Part shown: positions 41,001 through 56,000 of the stretch, piece by piece
Numbering within the stretch: the stretch's first letter is position 1
Layout: each line of letters opens with the position of its first letter
From: Oreocharis arfaki
Lineage: Eukaryota; Chordata; Aves; Passeriformes; Paramythiidae
Direction of reading: 5' to 3'
DNA length: 64,000 nucleotides
Assembly: GCA_013398015.1 (NCBI GenBank)
Contig: VZRR01012411.1
Span: 248,001 to 312,000 of the forward strand
Translations under genes and position numbers: made by a program
Notes under the pieces: generated by a model
The model's input: the letters and a program-made list of their open reading frames with translations, nothing else
Told to the model about the DNA's origin: nothing
Databases searched by the model: none

Positions 41001-44000
41001 ATCTGAGGCAAGAGACAGCTGCTGACTGGAGTCTGTCAATTTAAACATGTAGGGTACACGTGTGTGTCTTAGCACTCTATCCTTGATAACCTTTGCTCCA
41101 AATCTAGTGATGCTGTTACTGCCGCTAAATGTCAGCTACATGAATCAGTCCATCTCAGGGTACTAGGCTATCTTCAGAAAAGCAAGACATTTCATGGGAT
41201 AATTTTTTTTTTCTTTTTTTTTTCTTCTGTGGATCTCTTGGGCTCTAAATTTCTGTGCTTCCCTTTTAGCTGTGATTTTGGATAGAACCAAGAGAAGATT
41301 TGTGAAATTAAGAAATAGAAAACATAAGTTGGGTCAGGAACTATTTAATTTTCATCTTGGTGTCTGAATGAGAAATGTGCAGAAATTTATTTCCTGGAGT
41401 AAAAGTGGCTAAACTCCATATTACTCTGTTTTATTAATGATCATTGTATCTTCTTCAGTCTTATATCTGCTGGAAAAAAAACCTCCAGTTATTTGCTGCC
41501 CTTCAAAACATACTATGAGGAAAGAGGCTAAAGAAAGGAAGTAGGTAGCTGCCACTAACAGTCCATATAATTAAAAAGAAACATAATTAACTGGGGAGTA
41601 TGCATGGGTGATTATCAGTTAATGTAGGATGCTTTTATTCTTTCTAGGTAGGACAAGACTGGGTGACTCTCCACACTGGAATGAAGTGCACTCAGGAAGA
41701 GCTGGATATGAACCTTGTGAGATATGTCCACACAGGAACTGTGGGGTCCAAGAAACAAGATAGCTTCACATTTTACCTCTGGGATGGGTACAATAGATCT
41801 CCAGCTGTGGACTTCTACATAAATATCAAGGACTTGGAAAAGGGTAAAGATCCGCTAAACTTGTTATTATACAGTGCCTGCTTCTGAAACAAAGATATTT
41901 GAGTACCTGTCCTGATTCTCTCCTGAGCACTATATAAGCCCTGGAAAAACTCCCTGCAGATCCTGTAAGCTTAACTGCTTGGATTTCACTGTTGGCCAGG
42001 TCCTGGGATTTGAAAAGGCTCTGCTGAATGCAGTGTGTTGCACCTTGCCTCCCAGGACTCCCAGCTGCCTTTCAAAGAGAGCTGAAAATATCTTTCTGAA
42101 ACTAGCTTTACGTCTGAGTAAATCAGCACAGAAAAATGGCAAATGTGTAAAAAGGTAGACAAAAGACTGTTTAGAAACAGCTCTGTCTCCCAGGTTATTC
42201 TACAATCTTGTGGTCTTTCTTTTCTTATTACATCTCTGTTAGAAACCTAATGGTTAACCTGACACTGCTAAGATTGGAAGAAGCATCAAAACAGGCTGTG
42301 GTCTCCTCATCCTTGGCCCTAATAGGATAATAGTTTTCAGGCTCCAACAGGACAAAGCCCCCAGCAGTGTGGCTGTGGCTGATTGCATGGCTGATCCTGC
42401 TTCGAGCAGAAGGGCAGACTAAAGATGTCTTGAAGTCTCTTCCATGCTGAATTTCTCTATAATCTTACAGTCTTATACTTTTTCTGCTGGCGAAAGCTTT
42501 CCTCTGACTAAGAAATGCAGAAGAGCTCATCCAGCCAACAGGACTATTTTAGTGTTGTTTTGTCTATTCTGCAGGAGACATTGCTGTTTTTACGAAACTC
42601 CTTAGAGCACCGAAAGGAGATCGCAGCTACATCACAACTGATGTCCTCCTTGCACTGGATGGTACTGATAAGCCAGAGGAGCTCCTTTATGTGATAACCT
42701 CCCCACCTCAGTATGGGCAAATAGAATATGTCAGCTATCCTGGCATCCCCATTACGAGCTTCAGTCAAATGGATGTGGCACGACAGATCGTCTGCTACGT
42801 TCCTAAAGCCAAGGCAGTTGCTCATGAAGATACATTCAGGTAAGGCATAGTACTCCATCCCCCAAACTCTTCCCTTCGAGTTTTTGGGGTATTTGCAAAA
42901 CCTGCACTGCATGACACAAAACTCCCAAAGAAATTATTAAAAAGAGCTGGAGACTCAGTGTGAATTCCCAATATTCATATTGCACATATATTTCTACTGT
43001 AATAAATATAGTTGGGAATGCTTTGGTAATAGATGTATTTTCTCATATTGATGCTGAAAATATTTCCAGAGACACATTTACTCAATGATACTAGCTTCAA
43101 CATTATTACAGCACCCAGGCATACAAAGCTGTTAAGATTTAAGTGAGAGAGAAGGACTAAGAATATCCCTGGTGGAATTTTCCTTTGATATCTTGCTACA
43201 GTTGGATGTGGTAAAATGGATCTATTCAGGTATTAAATAACAGTTTTCTTATCTGTTACAGTTTATCATATTATTTTGATTATGGGTTTTTTGAATCCCC
43301 AAATATTCTGGAATACAATGAAAACTGGTCCACTTAAGCTATTTTGACACTACCACAGCTCAGAAATTCATGTAGACACTTGAATTTTTGGGATAAATCC
43401 ATAGGTTTAGCTATAGGCCCAGTTCAGCAGCCTAATGATAATTATTTTCACCTGTTTCTGAAATTCTCGTCTTAGAACAGTTTACACTAGGTGAATTCCT
43501 AAAGTGAGTGTTTCCTTATTCTGTTCTTAAATGAAGCTCCCTTAGTTATAAAATAGAATGATGTAATGAATTATCATAAGATAAAGAGCAGATGTATTGC
43601 TCAAAGTCTTGTGACCAGCTTTGTAAAAAGATCAAAGTCGGGGAAAAGAAAAAGCTCAAAAATAAAGAAAATATTTCTAAAGGAAGAATGCTTATTTGTT
43701 CCTAATATTGGCCATTTTCTCTGAAAACAGCTTTTGACAGAAGATAGACTTACTGTAAATTTCAAAATTAAGAGCTTATTGTTTTTCATTTGTGGCTAAG
43801 ACAAATTAGGGATTTAATTCCTAAGAGCTGTGATTCAGAGAAGACCCCTTTTTACACTCTCCTAGAATAGATTCCTGATCTGAATGGCTTTTTCCGTGAG
43901 GCAGGATGAAGTTCACGAACTTGTGGCATCATCCAGTTTGAGAGCTTTTTTGCAAGCAATTCAAGCAAGCAGGGCATGGAGATATCAAATAAATCTCCCT

Positions 44001-47000
44001 GTGACACTGGTTCAGATAGCATTGTCCAGAGTTAACCCAAAAGTGATTCTGAAACTTTGCTTAGATGAAACATTTTTAACTATCCCTTCCACTACATTCA
44101 ACGTGGTGGAAATTTTAGTTGGAAGATTTGTCTGATTCACTTGTACTCACTACAGAAAAAGTGAACAAATACTCCCTGGTTTTGTGTTTCTTGATTGTGA
44201 AACACTTTCACCAAAACTAGAATAAGATTATACAAGTAAGGTTGCAATCATGCCAGCCCTAGTTTGGGCAGCATAATATAGTGGCCTGTGTCTGTATGAC
44301 TTCCATATCACACTAACGACAGCAGATCAAATAATTCCAGGGAAATTGAAAATGTGGATAAACTCAATGTTTTCAGTTTAGGCCAATGGCTAAGAACCAA
44401 ACTAGAAAGTCAGCCTTATGAAAGTAAGGTTATGATACTTTAATAAATATTGATATTTGATAACTATTTCAATCACAATAATCACATTCCTTGACGTTAT
44501 CATTTGGAAAATAATTTGGTTTTGTGTAGGCATACAAATATTCTGGCAGAACAGTATTATTATTTCAACAAGGAATTAATTATATGGGTAATTATGGGAG
44601 GAGGAGGAATTAACTGACCAGATTTTTACTTCCCACTAAAGTACTTCCTTCAGACATAAATTTACCTGTATTGTTTGGTGCTGATGGCCTGGAAGAAAGA
44701 TTTGGCAGTGCTTGTTTGGACAGACGACTTTAAGTGATTAGCAACCTGACATCAGATGCTGGCAGCAGGATGCTAAAAGAACATGCTAATGTCCTCCATT
44801 TTGACATGCTGGCTAGATTTTGTAATGAGTTGGCACTGCTTATGATTCCATTTTTATCTTTTAAATGCCATGACAGATGGTAGGTCCTATAGCCAACTCC
44901 ATTGCCATCAAACTGCAGAAAGCATGAAATGTTGGTAGTTGTGAAATCAAACCATGCAACATGTCCTCCAAACTTTGCCTGGGAATTGTACCCTAAATGT
45001 TATCAGATTGAGAATATTGGCTGCTCTCCATTCCCGAGGAAATTGCAAAGCAGACATAAACCAGAAATAAACAACCAAAATCTCCTGAAGTGCAGAAGAA
45101 GGACATCTTGGACACAGGCAGTTTCATGACCTCTGAAACTGAGCAGCGAATGAAATTCATCGTAAATTTCAGTCTGGTGTATACATCCAGGAGCTTTGTT
45201 CCTATCCAGTATTCTGGAGAAGGCTGGATGAACCTTCAGTTTCATGAACTGAATTATCTAAATTTTTCACTTTAATATTGTTTAAGACATCATCCAACTG
45301 TTTTTATAGCAATCAAAAGAACGAGAGAAAATTCACTTCTGCTGCAATCCTTCTGGCGTTTTGAGAGAAGGTTAAGGTCTTGACTGAAGGTGCTTTATCC
45401 TTTTTTCTCCTAAGCATAGTATTTATCGTTGTAATTCTAGTTCTGTATTTGATTTCAGATAGCTTACAAACAGTACAACCCTTTTACCATTGGCACAATA
45501 GCATTAGGTCAGTGCAGACAGATGTCTCTAGGTTCCCAGCTGGGAATACCATCCTCAGTAAACATATTTCTAACTACTACATAGTCCTGGGTCTGCCTAT
45601 GCTCACTCCCATCTGTTTCATGGCAAAGTGCCAGTTTACAAGTGATCAAGCTCTAATCATCCAATGCTGGTGAAGGCAATGAGGAGTTTTAGATGGACAG
45701 TCTGTGTGACACAGTAAGCTGCTCTGTGACCTACTGAAAGTCACTCACATTCGAGTCACGCAACAATATATTAGGTGTTGACCCTGTAATTTTTAAAATA
45801 CTTCTTCCAGGTCTGCAGTCAAGAGATCAAGAGGAAATAGATAATCTACTAAACGTCAGCCAGTTCCCATTTCACTTACGTATGGTAGAAGAGTATTAGG
45901 TGGAAAGCAGCCAGTTAGGCTTGCCCTCATGCTGTCTGAAACAACTGTCCCACTCTACTAGGGACAAATTTCTTTGCACAGCAGACTCTGCTCTGGCTCA
46001 GGCAGAACAAACCTGTGTGAAAACCATTTCACAAAATGCTTTTGTGTATGCTGTCCAGCATAGTCACTGAAACTTATGTAGAAAGACAGGTAATTCATAC
46101 ATACTATAAGTTGATGGGACATGAAGGATCATGAGACATTTGACATTTTCAGAGCAATTTTTAATTTCATATACCCTCAGAGTTTAATATTAGAGGCATG
46201 AAAATGTTCCATGCAATTCTTTTCAGAAGAAAATACATAAATAATGATCTTGACAATGAAATTTAGCATGAATTTTAAAGTCTAAAAGATTTTTTTTCTC
46301 CTCATTTTCCTCCACTAAATTTAATAATAAATTTCTGCAGACCATGCTGTCACTCGTGTGGCAAAAGCCCATATCCAGCCGGTAGGCTTCTGTCATGGTT
46401 TAACTGCAGCCGGCAGCTGAGCACCAGGCAGCTGCTCACTCCCTCCCCACCTGGTAGGATTGGGGAGAGAATTGGAAACGTAAAAGCGAGGAAACTCATG
46501 AGTTGAGATAGAGACAGTTTAATAGGTAAAGCAAAAGCTGCACACACAAGCAAAGCAAAACAAAGAATTAATTCACTGCTTCACATGGGCAGGCAGGTGT
46601 TCAGCCATCCCCTAGAAGGCAGAGTTCCATCAGGCATAACAGTGACTTGGGAAGACAAATGCCACCACTTCAGGTATCTCCCCTTCCTCCTTCCTGCAGC
46701 TCTATACACTGAGCATGACACCAGTTGGTCTGGGATATCCTTTGGGTCAGCTGGGGTCAGCTGTCCTGGCCGTGCCCCCTCCCAACTGCTTATGCACTCC
46801 CAGCCCTATCACTGGCAGTGCCATGTGAGAGGCAGAAGAAGCCTTGATGCTGTGTAAGCACTGCTCAGCAGTAGCACAACCAAAACATGCTTTTGCTGTC
46901 AACACTATTTACAGCACAAATCAAAACCACAACCCCATAAAAGTGACTATGAAGAAAATTAACTCTACCCCAGTCAACAACAGCAGAGCTTCCAACAGAT

Positions 47001-50000
47001 TTTCTCTACAGCCTCGGGCTCCTTTCTCTTAGTTTTGAAAGGAAAACTATCTGTAGTGAATGATCAAATCTTTAGTGTAGCTAAAGAAACATCACTACTT
47101 GAGAGAGAACTACAAGAAACGATGTTGCTATTGATAGAAATTCCCAGCATGGAAGAAGGACTGTGCAGGTATGACCCTTTGATAATTCATGCTATGGATA
47201 TCTAAGTTTTTAACATTACCTTATACAATTTGTACAGTTCTGCCTAGTATATCAGTATTTCACTGAAAGTTTTACTTGACTTTTGTAAAGAAACATGAAT
47301 CAGTTCCCCTGAATGTAAAAAAATTTACAGATACAGTTAGTGCCTAAACAAACCCATAAAGTGAGAAAATCTTTCTCCGGTTTGTTTTTTCAGGTGGTTT
47401 TGGGAGCATTGGGTAGAAAAGATTTATAACAGTGAACAGAAAGAAACTGAAACCAAACTAAACCAGGCAGGTCATGCACTTCACACACCTCTTTCTGTAA
47501 GCTGTAGGTGCTACTGCCAGGTAACCAAGTGAAGATAAACTTTAAGGATGTGTAAAATACATATGCCAGAAGCTACAATAAGCCCTCCAGCCAGCCTGTC
47601 ATTTTAGTTCTGCTCCACCTGTACCTCAGCTAGAAGATTAGATCAGCTCTGTTACGACTGTTGATCCTCAAGGCCTTTCCTCTGGCATCTGCTCAATCCC
47701 TGCAGGTGTGTTGTAACTCTCGTCATATACCTGGCTGTCTGCTTTCATGTTTTTAAGTTTTACATCTACTCCACTCAGTGCCTGGGTTTGTGCTCCATCC
47801 AGCTCTTCAACTTTTGCAGTATCAACACAGGCAAGTCCTGTAGTAAAGGTCTGCATTATCATTTCATTTCAGTACATGGTGAATCAAGAACAGATGCTGA
47901 AGACTGCCTTGCCTCTCTTTGCCAGATTCATCATCAGCAATGGACTGAGGACTAAGCATGGAACATTCAAGATCTTCTTGGAGGCAGCTGACCAGGCTTT
48001 GCCCACACTATCTAGGAACATGGGGTTAAGATTAATGGAAGGAGCTATGGCACTTCTTACTCCTGATGTCCTGCAGCTTTCGGACCCAGATACTGCAAAA
48101 GAAAACCTTACCTTCCTCTTGGCTCAGCTCCCCCAGTATGGCCATCTCTATCACCGTGGGGCTGTGCTACTGCAGTACAATTTCACACAGCAAGATGTGG
48201 ACAACAGGGATGTTGCATACAAGCACCAAGGTGGGAATTTCCAGACTGACAGATTCACATTTGTTGCCACAGATAGGACTAATCAAGGCTTCATCGTGAA
48301 TGGGAGGCTGCAGAGCGAGCCAGTGGCATTCACCATTCAGGCAAGTGTGATCACAGGCCTACTTAAGAGAGATAAATAGCATGGTAAGGTCAAAAATGTA
48401 GCAGTTTTGACAACAGCTGGTACTTGCTGCAGTCTCTGATTTAACTGTGTAGCTACAATGTTTGCTTTCTGTGTTCCATGAATAATTAACCTGGGGAATT
48501 AACTCCTTGACAAAATGCATAAATATAAGCAAGTAAATACTTGTATACTTAATACTTACCCACTAAAAATTTTACATAGGAATCTCAAGTAAAAAGTTGA
48601 GCCCAGCTGTGGGAAGGACAGAACTTCCTCCTGCTCTGCTTTCCCACTTGGTGCTTGACCCTGTGATTTGCACACATGGGGGTGTGAGGAAGATTGTTGC
48701 TCTTCGTGTCACAGGAATCTTGAATTACAGTCACTTTGCTCCCCCAGCTGGACATCCTGTCTTCTCTCTGAGAGTCTCTATAAGATGCCTGCTCTCATTC
48801 TTTCTTTACTAGAATCTTTCTGTTCACTTTCCATTTCTCCTGTTCTCAAGTCCTTCACACTTCGTCATAGGCTCAGATATGTTTGCTGTGATTTTTTGTA
48901 TCTATCTATGTGGCATGTTTCTGTACACAAAGTAGGCAATTTTGCATTGCATGTCAAAATTCTGTGTTTCAAAACCCTGACACTAATGAAGAGGCTGTTA
49001 ATGTTTCCTGATTACAAAGTTTCAAGTTTTGTGATGAGTGAAGAATACTGTTCCAGTAGAGGGTGAGATATGGGAACCACTCAACCACTGTGTAATGCTA
49101 GGAGATTCATCAGAATTTGTGAAAGGTGGCATTGTTATAAAACAGGGGTTACAAACCTTTGCTGGAGTTATCTTTTGCTGTGAAGAAAATTACTTTAACA
49201 ATGAGGACTATGGGGAATGTGGGACATCAGGGCAGAGGTACATAGAATTTGAGTTACGCTTCCCAGAGAGTACTGTACCCTGCTGCATATGGCAAGCGGT
49301 GGGCAATCTGGGCCTGGAAACTTCTCATGTGAAGTACAACTTAACTGGAACTCAGGTGTCTGCAGCAGGGTACAGTACCAAAGTGGCTATTGCCACTCTG
49401 ATTTGGCTACTGTGCTTTTAGCAAAAGCAGAAGAGAGAATATCCTGATGCTGTAAAATGAATGTCTAACTTTGATTTAGGTGGATCATTTGGACAAAATG
49501 GCACCAAAAATTATTCATCTCCATTGCTTTTCTGATGTGGAACTGCTGAAGAATGGCAATTACGGGATCTATATTACTGCCAGGTACCTGAGAGCATCTG
49601 ACCCCCATACAGAGGATGACAAAATAATTTTTAAGATTTTGCGAGGTCCTCATTATGGCTACCTGCAAAATATAACAACAGGTGATTTGTTTTATAATCT
49701 CTTTATTTTGGGGCATACCAGGCCAGATTCCAAACTGTACAGTGCTAGCATTTTCTTGATAGAGAGAACCAACATTTCTTAGCAAACTTTGGGCAAAGTT
49801 TGACTGTAGTAACAAAACTTGTACAATGAAACCTGAGTCTTATGTTTGTTATGAATCCTCAAAGAGTTTGAGATAATTTTTAATAGCTGCTGTTGAGAAA
49901 CTTTTTAATTTGTATCAAGAAAGAAAAAGGTTAATATTGAACTTGGCCTTTTGATAAACACTTGACACATGAAGAAATTGGCGGGGGCTTATAATGAACG

Positions 50001-53000
50001 GATGTTGCTGTTAAGCTATAAACCCACATTTCTCTAAATTCAGGTACTCAACAAAAAGGAAAGTTGAAAAGAGTCTGTATGAGCTACATGTCTCTTCTTA
50101 ACAGGCTTTTTGTTCACCTGCATATTACTTGTCTTTCCTAGGTGGCTTCATTCAGGAAGGATTTAGCCAAAAGGATTTAAACAGCAAAATCATACTTTAT
50201 GTCATCAACCAATCACGAGAAGCGAATTCAGACAACTTGGAGTTTCAAGTGACAGATGCCAGTGGAAACTCTGCAGTGCCCCAGAGGTAGCTCCACACCT
50301 CAGTGATGTGTGCTGTGCTGCACTGTGCTCGCCACCCCTGGGGCAAATGAGCTGCTGCTGGCCTTGAAGCCATGCAAACACGGACATAGCTACAACTCAA
50401 CCTGCTATTGCTTTTGCTAGAGTAGAGGTTTCTTCCCCTCAAGAAGGCAAAATACAAAGGGTTAGCTCCAGGTTAGCCTGGGTCACAGTTCTCAAAGGCC
50501 TTCAGGGCCTCACCGGGAAACAACAGATTTAGCAGCAGTTGGGCATTTGGAGATCTGAAATGCTGGGTATGGAGGGATGGGACTACTGCTTCATGAACAT
50601 GGTCCTGCAGCTGCAGGTCACTCTTGCCCTAGCTGATGGCAATGCATTTTTCACAAGCTTGAGATTACAATGGAGGGGCTGCTCTCATATGACAAAGCTA
50701 TGAGAGCCATACTCCTGCAAAAGAGCACTGAAAGAAGGTGGAGAGCACACAGCAACTTCTTTGTCATCCACTGCATGTATTAGTCATACTACGCAAATTT
50801 CTTTGTGACATACGATAACCCTCATGTAGAAAACTTAGAATATCGTCTGAACAGTGCTTTGATGACAAAAGCCAGAAGTGCGAGTAGCTTTTCAGCAGAG
50901 GCTATGCTTCTCTTTATTTCTGAAAATAGGGCAAAATGTTCAACCAACTTATTTAATCAGAAGTAACTGAGTAAAAAAATAACCAATATGCTTTTCCTGG
51001 GCTAAACTGGCTACTCACAAACCAGGACTCATGGTGAAGAAAGAGGAGAAAAGAGCTGGCCCCAGGGGCAGAGCACTTCCCTGCAAGCTGGAGAGAGGAC
51101 AGGGACTGAGCTGAGCTGGAGGCAGTGTTTAGGCAGTTACGTGCTGTGCCAAAAGATGTCCCCACACACAAACACATCTGAGCACTGCCCAGCTGCTCTG
51201 TGCCAGCTAACAGATGAACTGATATTAAAACCACCATTATGTGATGCCGTTTCTCATGGGAGAGTGTGATTTCTTGTAAATGAATGGCAATGCATAGCAC
51301 AGCTTTAGGCAAAGAGCAAAGAAATAGCACTTTTTTTGCAGAAAATTGGTGTTACAGTGAAGTTATCTGCTAGCAGATCAAAGGGGAATTTTAGTGAAGA
51401 AATAATGTTTTAATATTGGATTTAAAAGCTTGTTAGATTTTTTTCAGTTTAAACTATTTATCACCTAATGATCACTGGTTCAAAATACATGATTTATTGC
51501 TGTTGTCCCAACTTTTATTTGAATGCTGGTGGACTACATCTGGCACATCCATCTTCTTTAGCAAAAATAAAGCAAATCAGCTTCTAAATGAGTTTCCCAC
51601 AAAATTAGCATCAGAGGATGAAAGAGGACGGGAGGAAATTCCACTGGCGGTAGAGCTAGTCAACTGTGAAAGGCCTAGAAGTTTGTTTTAGTAAAGTTCA
51701 ATTTGTTAATAGCTCAGCTTATTTTCCTTCTTTGAACTCTCATTCCTCTGACTCTCACTAATTTTTATCACAGCTTTAAAAAAGGCAAGATCTTTATTGA
51801 TGACCTTGTGCAGCACACAGTCTTCCGAGGTTCAGACACCCCCTCCCCATCACCCATAAACAGGCCTAAAATTCAGTGTATAAGACACCTGGAATCAGAC
51901 AGCGGAAAAGCTGAAGAGTGAAGTAGGCAGAATACTAAAGCAAGGGGAGGAGGGAAGGCCCTTGCACAGAGGCAAGAAAACTCCTAGAGCTTCCTCTATA
52001 CCCTAAAGGAGGAGAGTTAGAGGATAGATGAAGACAGATGGGCAGGAAGGAGGATGTTGCTGAGAAAAGACTGAGGAGTGAGTGTATGATAAAACTACAA
52101 GGTTAAATGGAACCAGGACAAACAGTGATAACTTGTTATTATGAACAAAATGTTCTTCTCAAGGTTACTGTAGAACCCCTCTGGCTGTAAAACAAGGTTC
52201 AGGTGTGATTTAGGGTAGATCAAGGCTGGTCTGATCAGGGCTGGAAGATTTTCTACTGCCTCTTCTAATCAGTTAAATCACACAAGTGTGTTGATCTGGA
52301 GACAAAGACTCAGTATGTGTATTGGCTAAATCAGTAGTCGGGAGAGAAGGCTCCTCACACAGCCTCTGAGCAGCAAGGGCTGGGGCTGGCTGGTAAGGTG
52401 GCTTTGTTTCACACTTGCATTCCTTCCTCTCCCATAGGCTGGAGCTACGGTGGTCTCGGATTGAAATGCTACAGACGGAATATGAGGTGTGTGAAAACAC
52501 AGGACTGGTGTCTCTGAAAATCACCAGGGCAGGACACTCAGTGGAGTCTGCCTTTATAACCGTGAAGGTAAAGCCAAAAGCCAACATCCTAACTTAATAA
52601 TAACAAGTGCAGCCCGTTATTTTATTCCTCAGATGTAAAGATAATTCAGTAATCATCAAAGAGGCCATGTGATTCAATCCATAGTTGCTGGGACATTGTC
52701 CTTCCTACTACAGATGGCTGAAACATTTCTGACAAAATTTCCTGAGTTTTAAGTAGAAATGCTGATTAACTAAACCTGGAATGTTTTGGAAGGGTGTTTC
52801 AGTTTGGATGAAAAAACAGAGCAGGCACTTTCCTCTAACACTGTGCTCAGAAGGTTGGTTTCCAGGATCTGCCACTTTAAAATCCAGGCTTTGGGCAATC
52901 TGGGGCCTTGGGGCTTTTGTTTTGCCTTCTTAGGATGGAGGAGCCCAGGAGATATAGGGGCTTCAACTACACAGCCATGGCAGCCTTCCCCATTTCTCCT

Positions 53001-56000
53001 CCTACTGCCCCCAGCCTAGGACAACCCCCAATATCTTCAGTGACTGCCTCTGTCTTATGTCAAAAAGACTAGACTGAAAGCTGCAGGCTATAACCTTGTA
53101 AAACAGGTTTTGTGCAACTTGCCTTCACAAATTTTATCTTTCCTCATAAAATGGAAATTCCAGTATTTTAAAAGTTCCCCTTGCTAGAGAAATACAATTA
53201 TTTTCCCCTCACAGTTTCTCAGGACTATACTATTATAGTAAGAAACATAATTTTGATTTTTCTTCTATGGAAGTTAGTGGGAATTTTGCTAATGATTCCA
53301 TCAGAGTCCATCCTGCCCAATCCCTCACAGACTCCGGTGAATCTACTCTAGTAGTCACTTGCATAAACAGACCAGTGAAATTGATTGCAGCATCAAGAGC
53401 CCAGTGTGGAAACTGGTGTCCTCTGGTACCTTCTATGAAAATTCAGGGAGTTGCTGGAATCCCTGTATTTACATATGTTCATACCTAGCCTAAAGAGTCT
53501 TTGGGGATGTCAGCTCTGTGCAGTTCTTTCAAGATACCACAAAGGGCCAAATAGGGAAACATGGCCAGACTGTTGCTGCTCTTCTGAGACGACAGGATGT
53601 GCTTGTCCAGGAGCCAGGTATGGCAGAGTCCCCAGGCATGGTGAACAGCAGTGTTACCTGGTGTTGTCCAAGAGCAATCTGACAGGAAATGAGAAAAATT
53701 ACAAGATAGGCAAGTTTTTTTGGATTACGCATTTTTTTAAAGCCATGAGAAAGGACAGCATGACTGCTGCACATAACAAGGTTTATTCTTCAGGTCTATA
53801 TATCTTTTTCCAGCCTGAGGAAATGTGTGGGCTGGCCTGGCTATGTGAGATGTGCACCGTTCCCTCCAGCATGCAGCAGAATGCAGTGGTTTGGTGAAAT
53901 GGGTCACAGCATGGCATTTACTGTTTGATTTCTTCTCAGGTCAATGAAATATCTGCTAGGCTGGGAAAGGACTTCACAGTGACTCCCTCCAAGCTTGTTC
54001 AGTTTGATCCAGGTATGAAATAGTGCACTGAATGACTTTAAAATTAATTCACTGATTTAGAAAGAGTAAACTCTTGCTTTGGAGAGTGCAATCCATTGCA
54101 TATCTGTAGCTAGAGAAGCTGAATAATATTTCAGGCTTGGGATCATTTTCTGGAAGTACTGTGGGTTTCCTTAACGAATTAGTATCCTTATTACTTACCA
54201 TGAGATTGCCTATAGTCTTTTACATCAGTTAAAACATTGAAAGTACTGAAATGATATCTCCTAATCTCCCAGCGACTAGGCTGGATAGGACTCGCTCTGA
54301 GCTGAGCTGTGAGATGCTTTAGAGACTTCAGTCATTATAGGTAAAGACCAGGACACAGGTCAAATTTAGACAAAACTGAGTACAACTTACGTTATTCAAG
54401 GTGTCCAAGACCCTTTTTCATTCACATACCAGCCTGAAGTTACCCAGTAGAGACAAGGAGCCAAGAAAAAACAACTATAAGATTTGCCAAAAAGGTTGCA
54501 CTTCAATCTAACACAGTTTCTTGATCAATTTTCAGGTATTTTAAATAACAGTTCCATCTCTAAAGTTAAGCTTTTCAGATAAAAACCCTATGATAAATTT
54601 TGTCTTTAAAATTGCAGTGGAAGTCCTAAATCTATGTATTGCAGTGCAATTTTGCACATCTACAGCAGCTTTTTGTTACAGTGTGTGCACCTCAACTGAA
54701 TCATCATTGCCCAGGAACAAATTCAAACTTAATGCTGTTTGGAAGAACAGCAGGAGTCCAGTCAGTTGGTAGGAGCACAATAGCATACACAATTTACTCC
54801 ATTCTAGCTGCAGACATGTTAATTAATCTATTTCTTTGACACCCTGATTGATTGAAATAGCACTTAAAGAGTAATTAAAATGTTTATTTCTGTTAGGAGT
54901 GTCAACCAAGATGTGGAATATAGCAATTACCTATGACGGATTAGAGGAAGATGATGAAGTCTTTGAAGTAGTTCTGAACTCCCCTGTGAATGCTGTTCTT
55001 GGCACGCGGACAAAAGCTGTAGTGAAAATTTTGGACTCAAAAGGAGGTATTCTCTTTTGATCTTCATGATTAAGAAGGTGGGACAATCTTGGCTGAGTAG
55101 CTACCTATTTTCAACCACAAGTTGTTCCTAACACTCACCATTAGATCAAACCACTTAATTTCTTTTTAGAGAAAACAGGCTCGACAGTTGCAGACCCTTT
55201 ATTCTCTCACACAGTCATAGGCACCCTCTTAGGAAACACAGAATGGAGAAAGCAATGAGTACAAAATGAGAAAAGTGCCAGGAAAGAAACCACTTTTTAT
55301 AACAACATGAGTTCAGTTCTCATTTGTTAAAGCAGGAAAAATTGGTTTTAGATCCATTAGAATTTTTTTCCAATTATTATTTAGCAGTTGTTACACACCC
55401 TCTAAAAGAGATTTATTTTCCTCTCGAAAAAGAAACCTAACAAATTAACCCATCTCTTAGCAATATATTTTCCAGTGCTTAAAAACCACAGTCCACAACT
55501 TCACAGCAAACAGCAGTAATCATTACACAGTTTAGGCTTTTAAGACTGCATTATTATTGTGTTTTTCAGTGATCAAATGTGGTGTGCCTAGAATTGGACC
55601 AAAGGAGGCAACTGTAGAAACAGAAAGATAGGAAAACTGTAGAAAAATAGACATAACTAGCAAAGCAGTTGCATCCTCTGACAGCTGAAGAGTGTTTTTC
55701 CTTCTGGTGCTTAGTGAAACAATATCTTAAATATCCATATTGCAATCAAGTAGGCTTTCTGTTACAAAAAATTCCTTTAAAAATTCAGATTTGTTTTCTC
55801 TTCAACATTCCTAGTGTAAATCAGGAGTTAATTGACACAATGAGTTTATTGAAACAACAGTGTCCTGTATTTCTAAGAAGAAACTTCTCTGGGCATGATG
55901 GAAGTATCACCAACGGTAATTTAATTTACCTGTATATCCATGACCAAAAAACCCAGCACTTCAAACCTCAATATAAGCATGAAAATGGGTTGGAATTCTG

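Noticed and set aside
47747..47925. Upstream part of the 210-codon ORF over exon 24
   Set aside because: Intron sequence. The true exon starts after CTCTTTGCCAG at 47925, where similarity to FREM1 begins.
51780..51900. LTR-like remnant (GCAAGATCTTTATTGATGAC) in intron 26
   Set aside because: The minus strand has an AATAAA next to an LTR-like motif, but no ends or internal structure could be defined.
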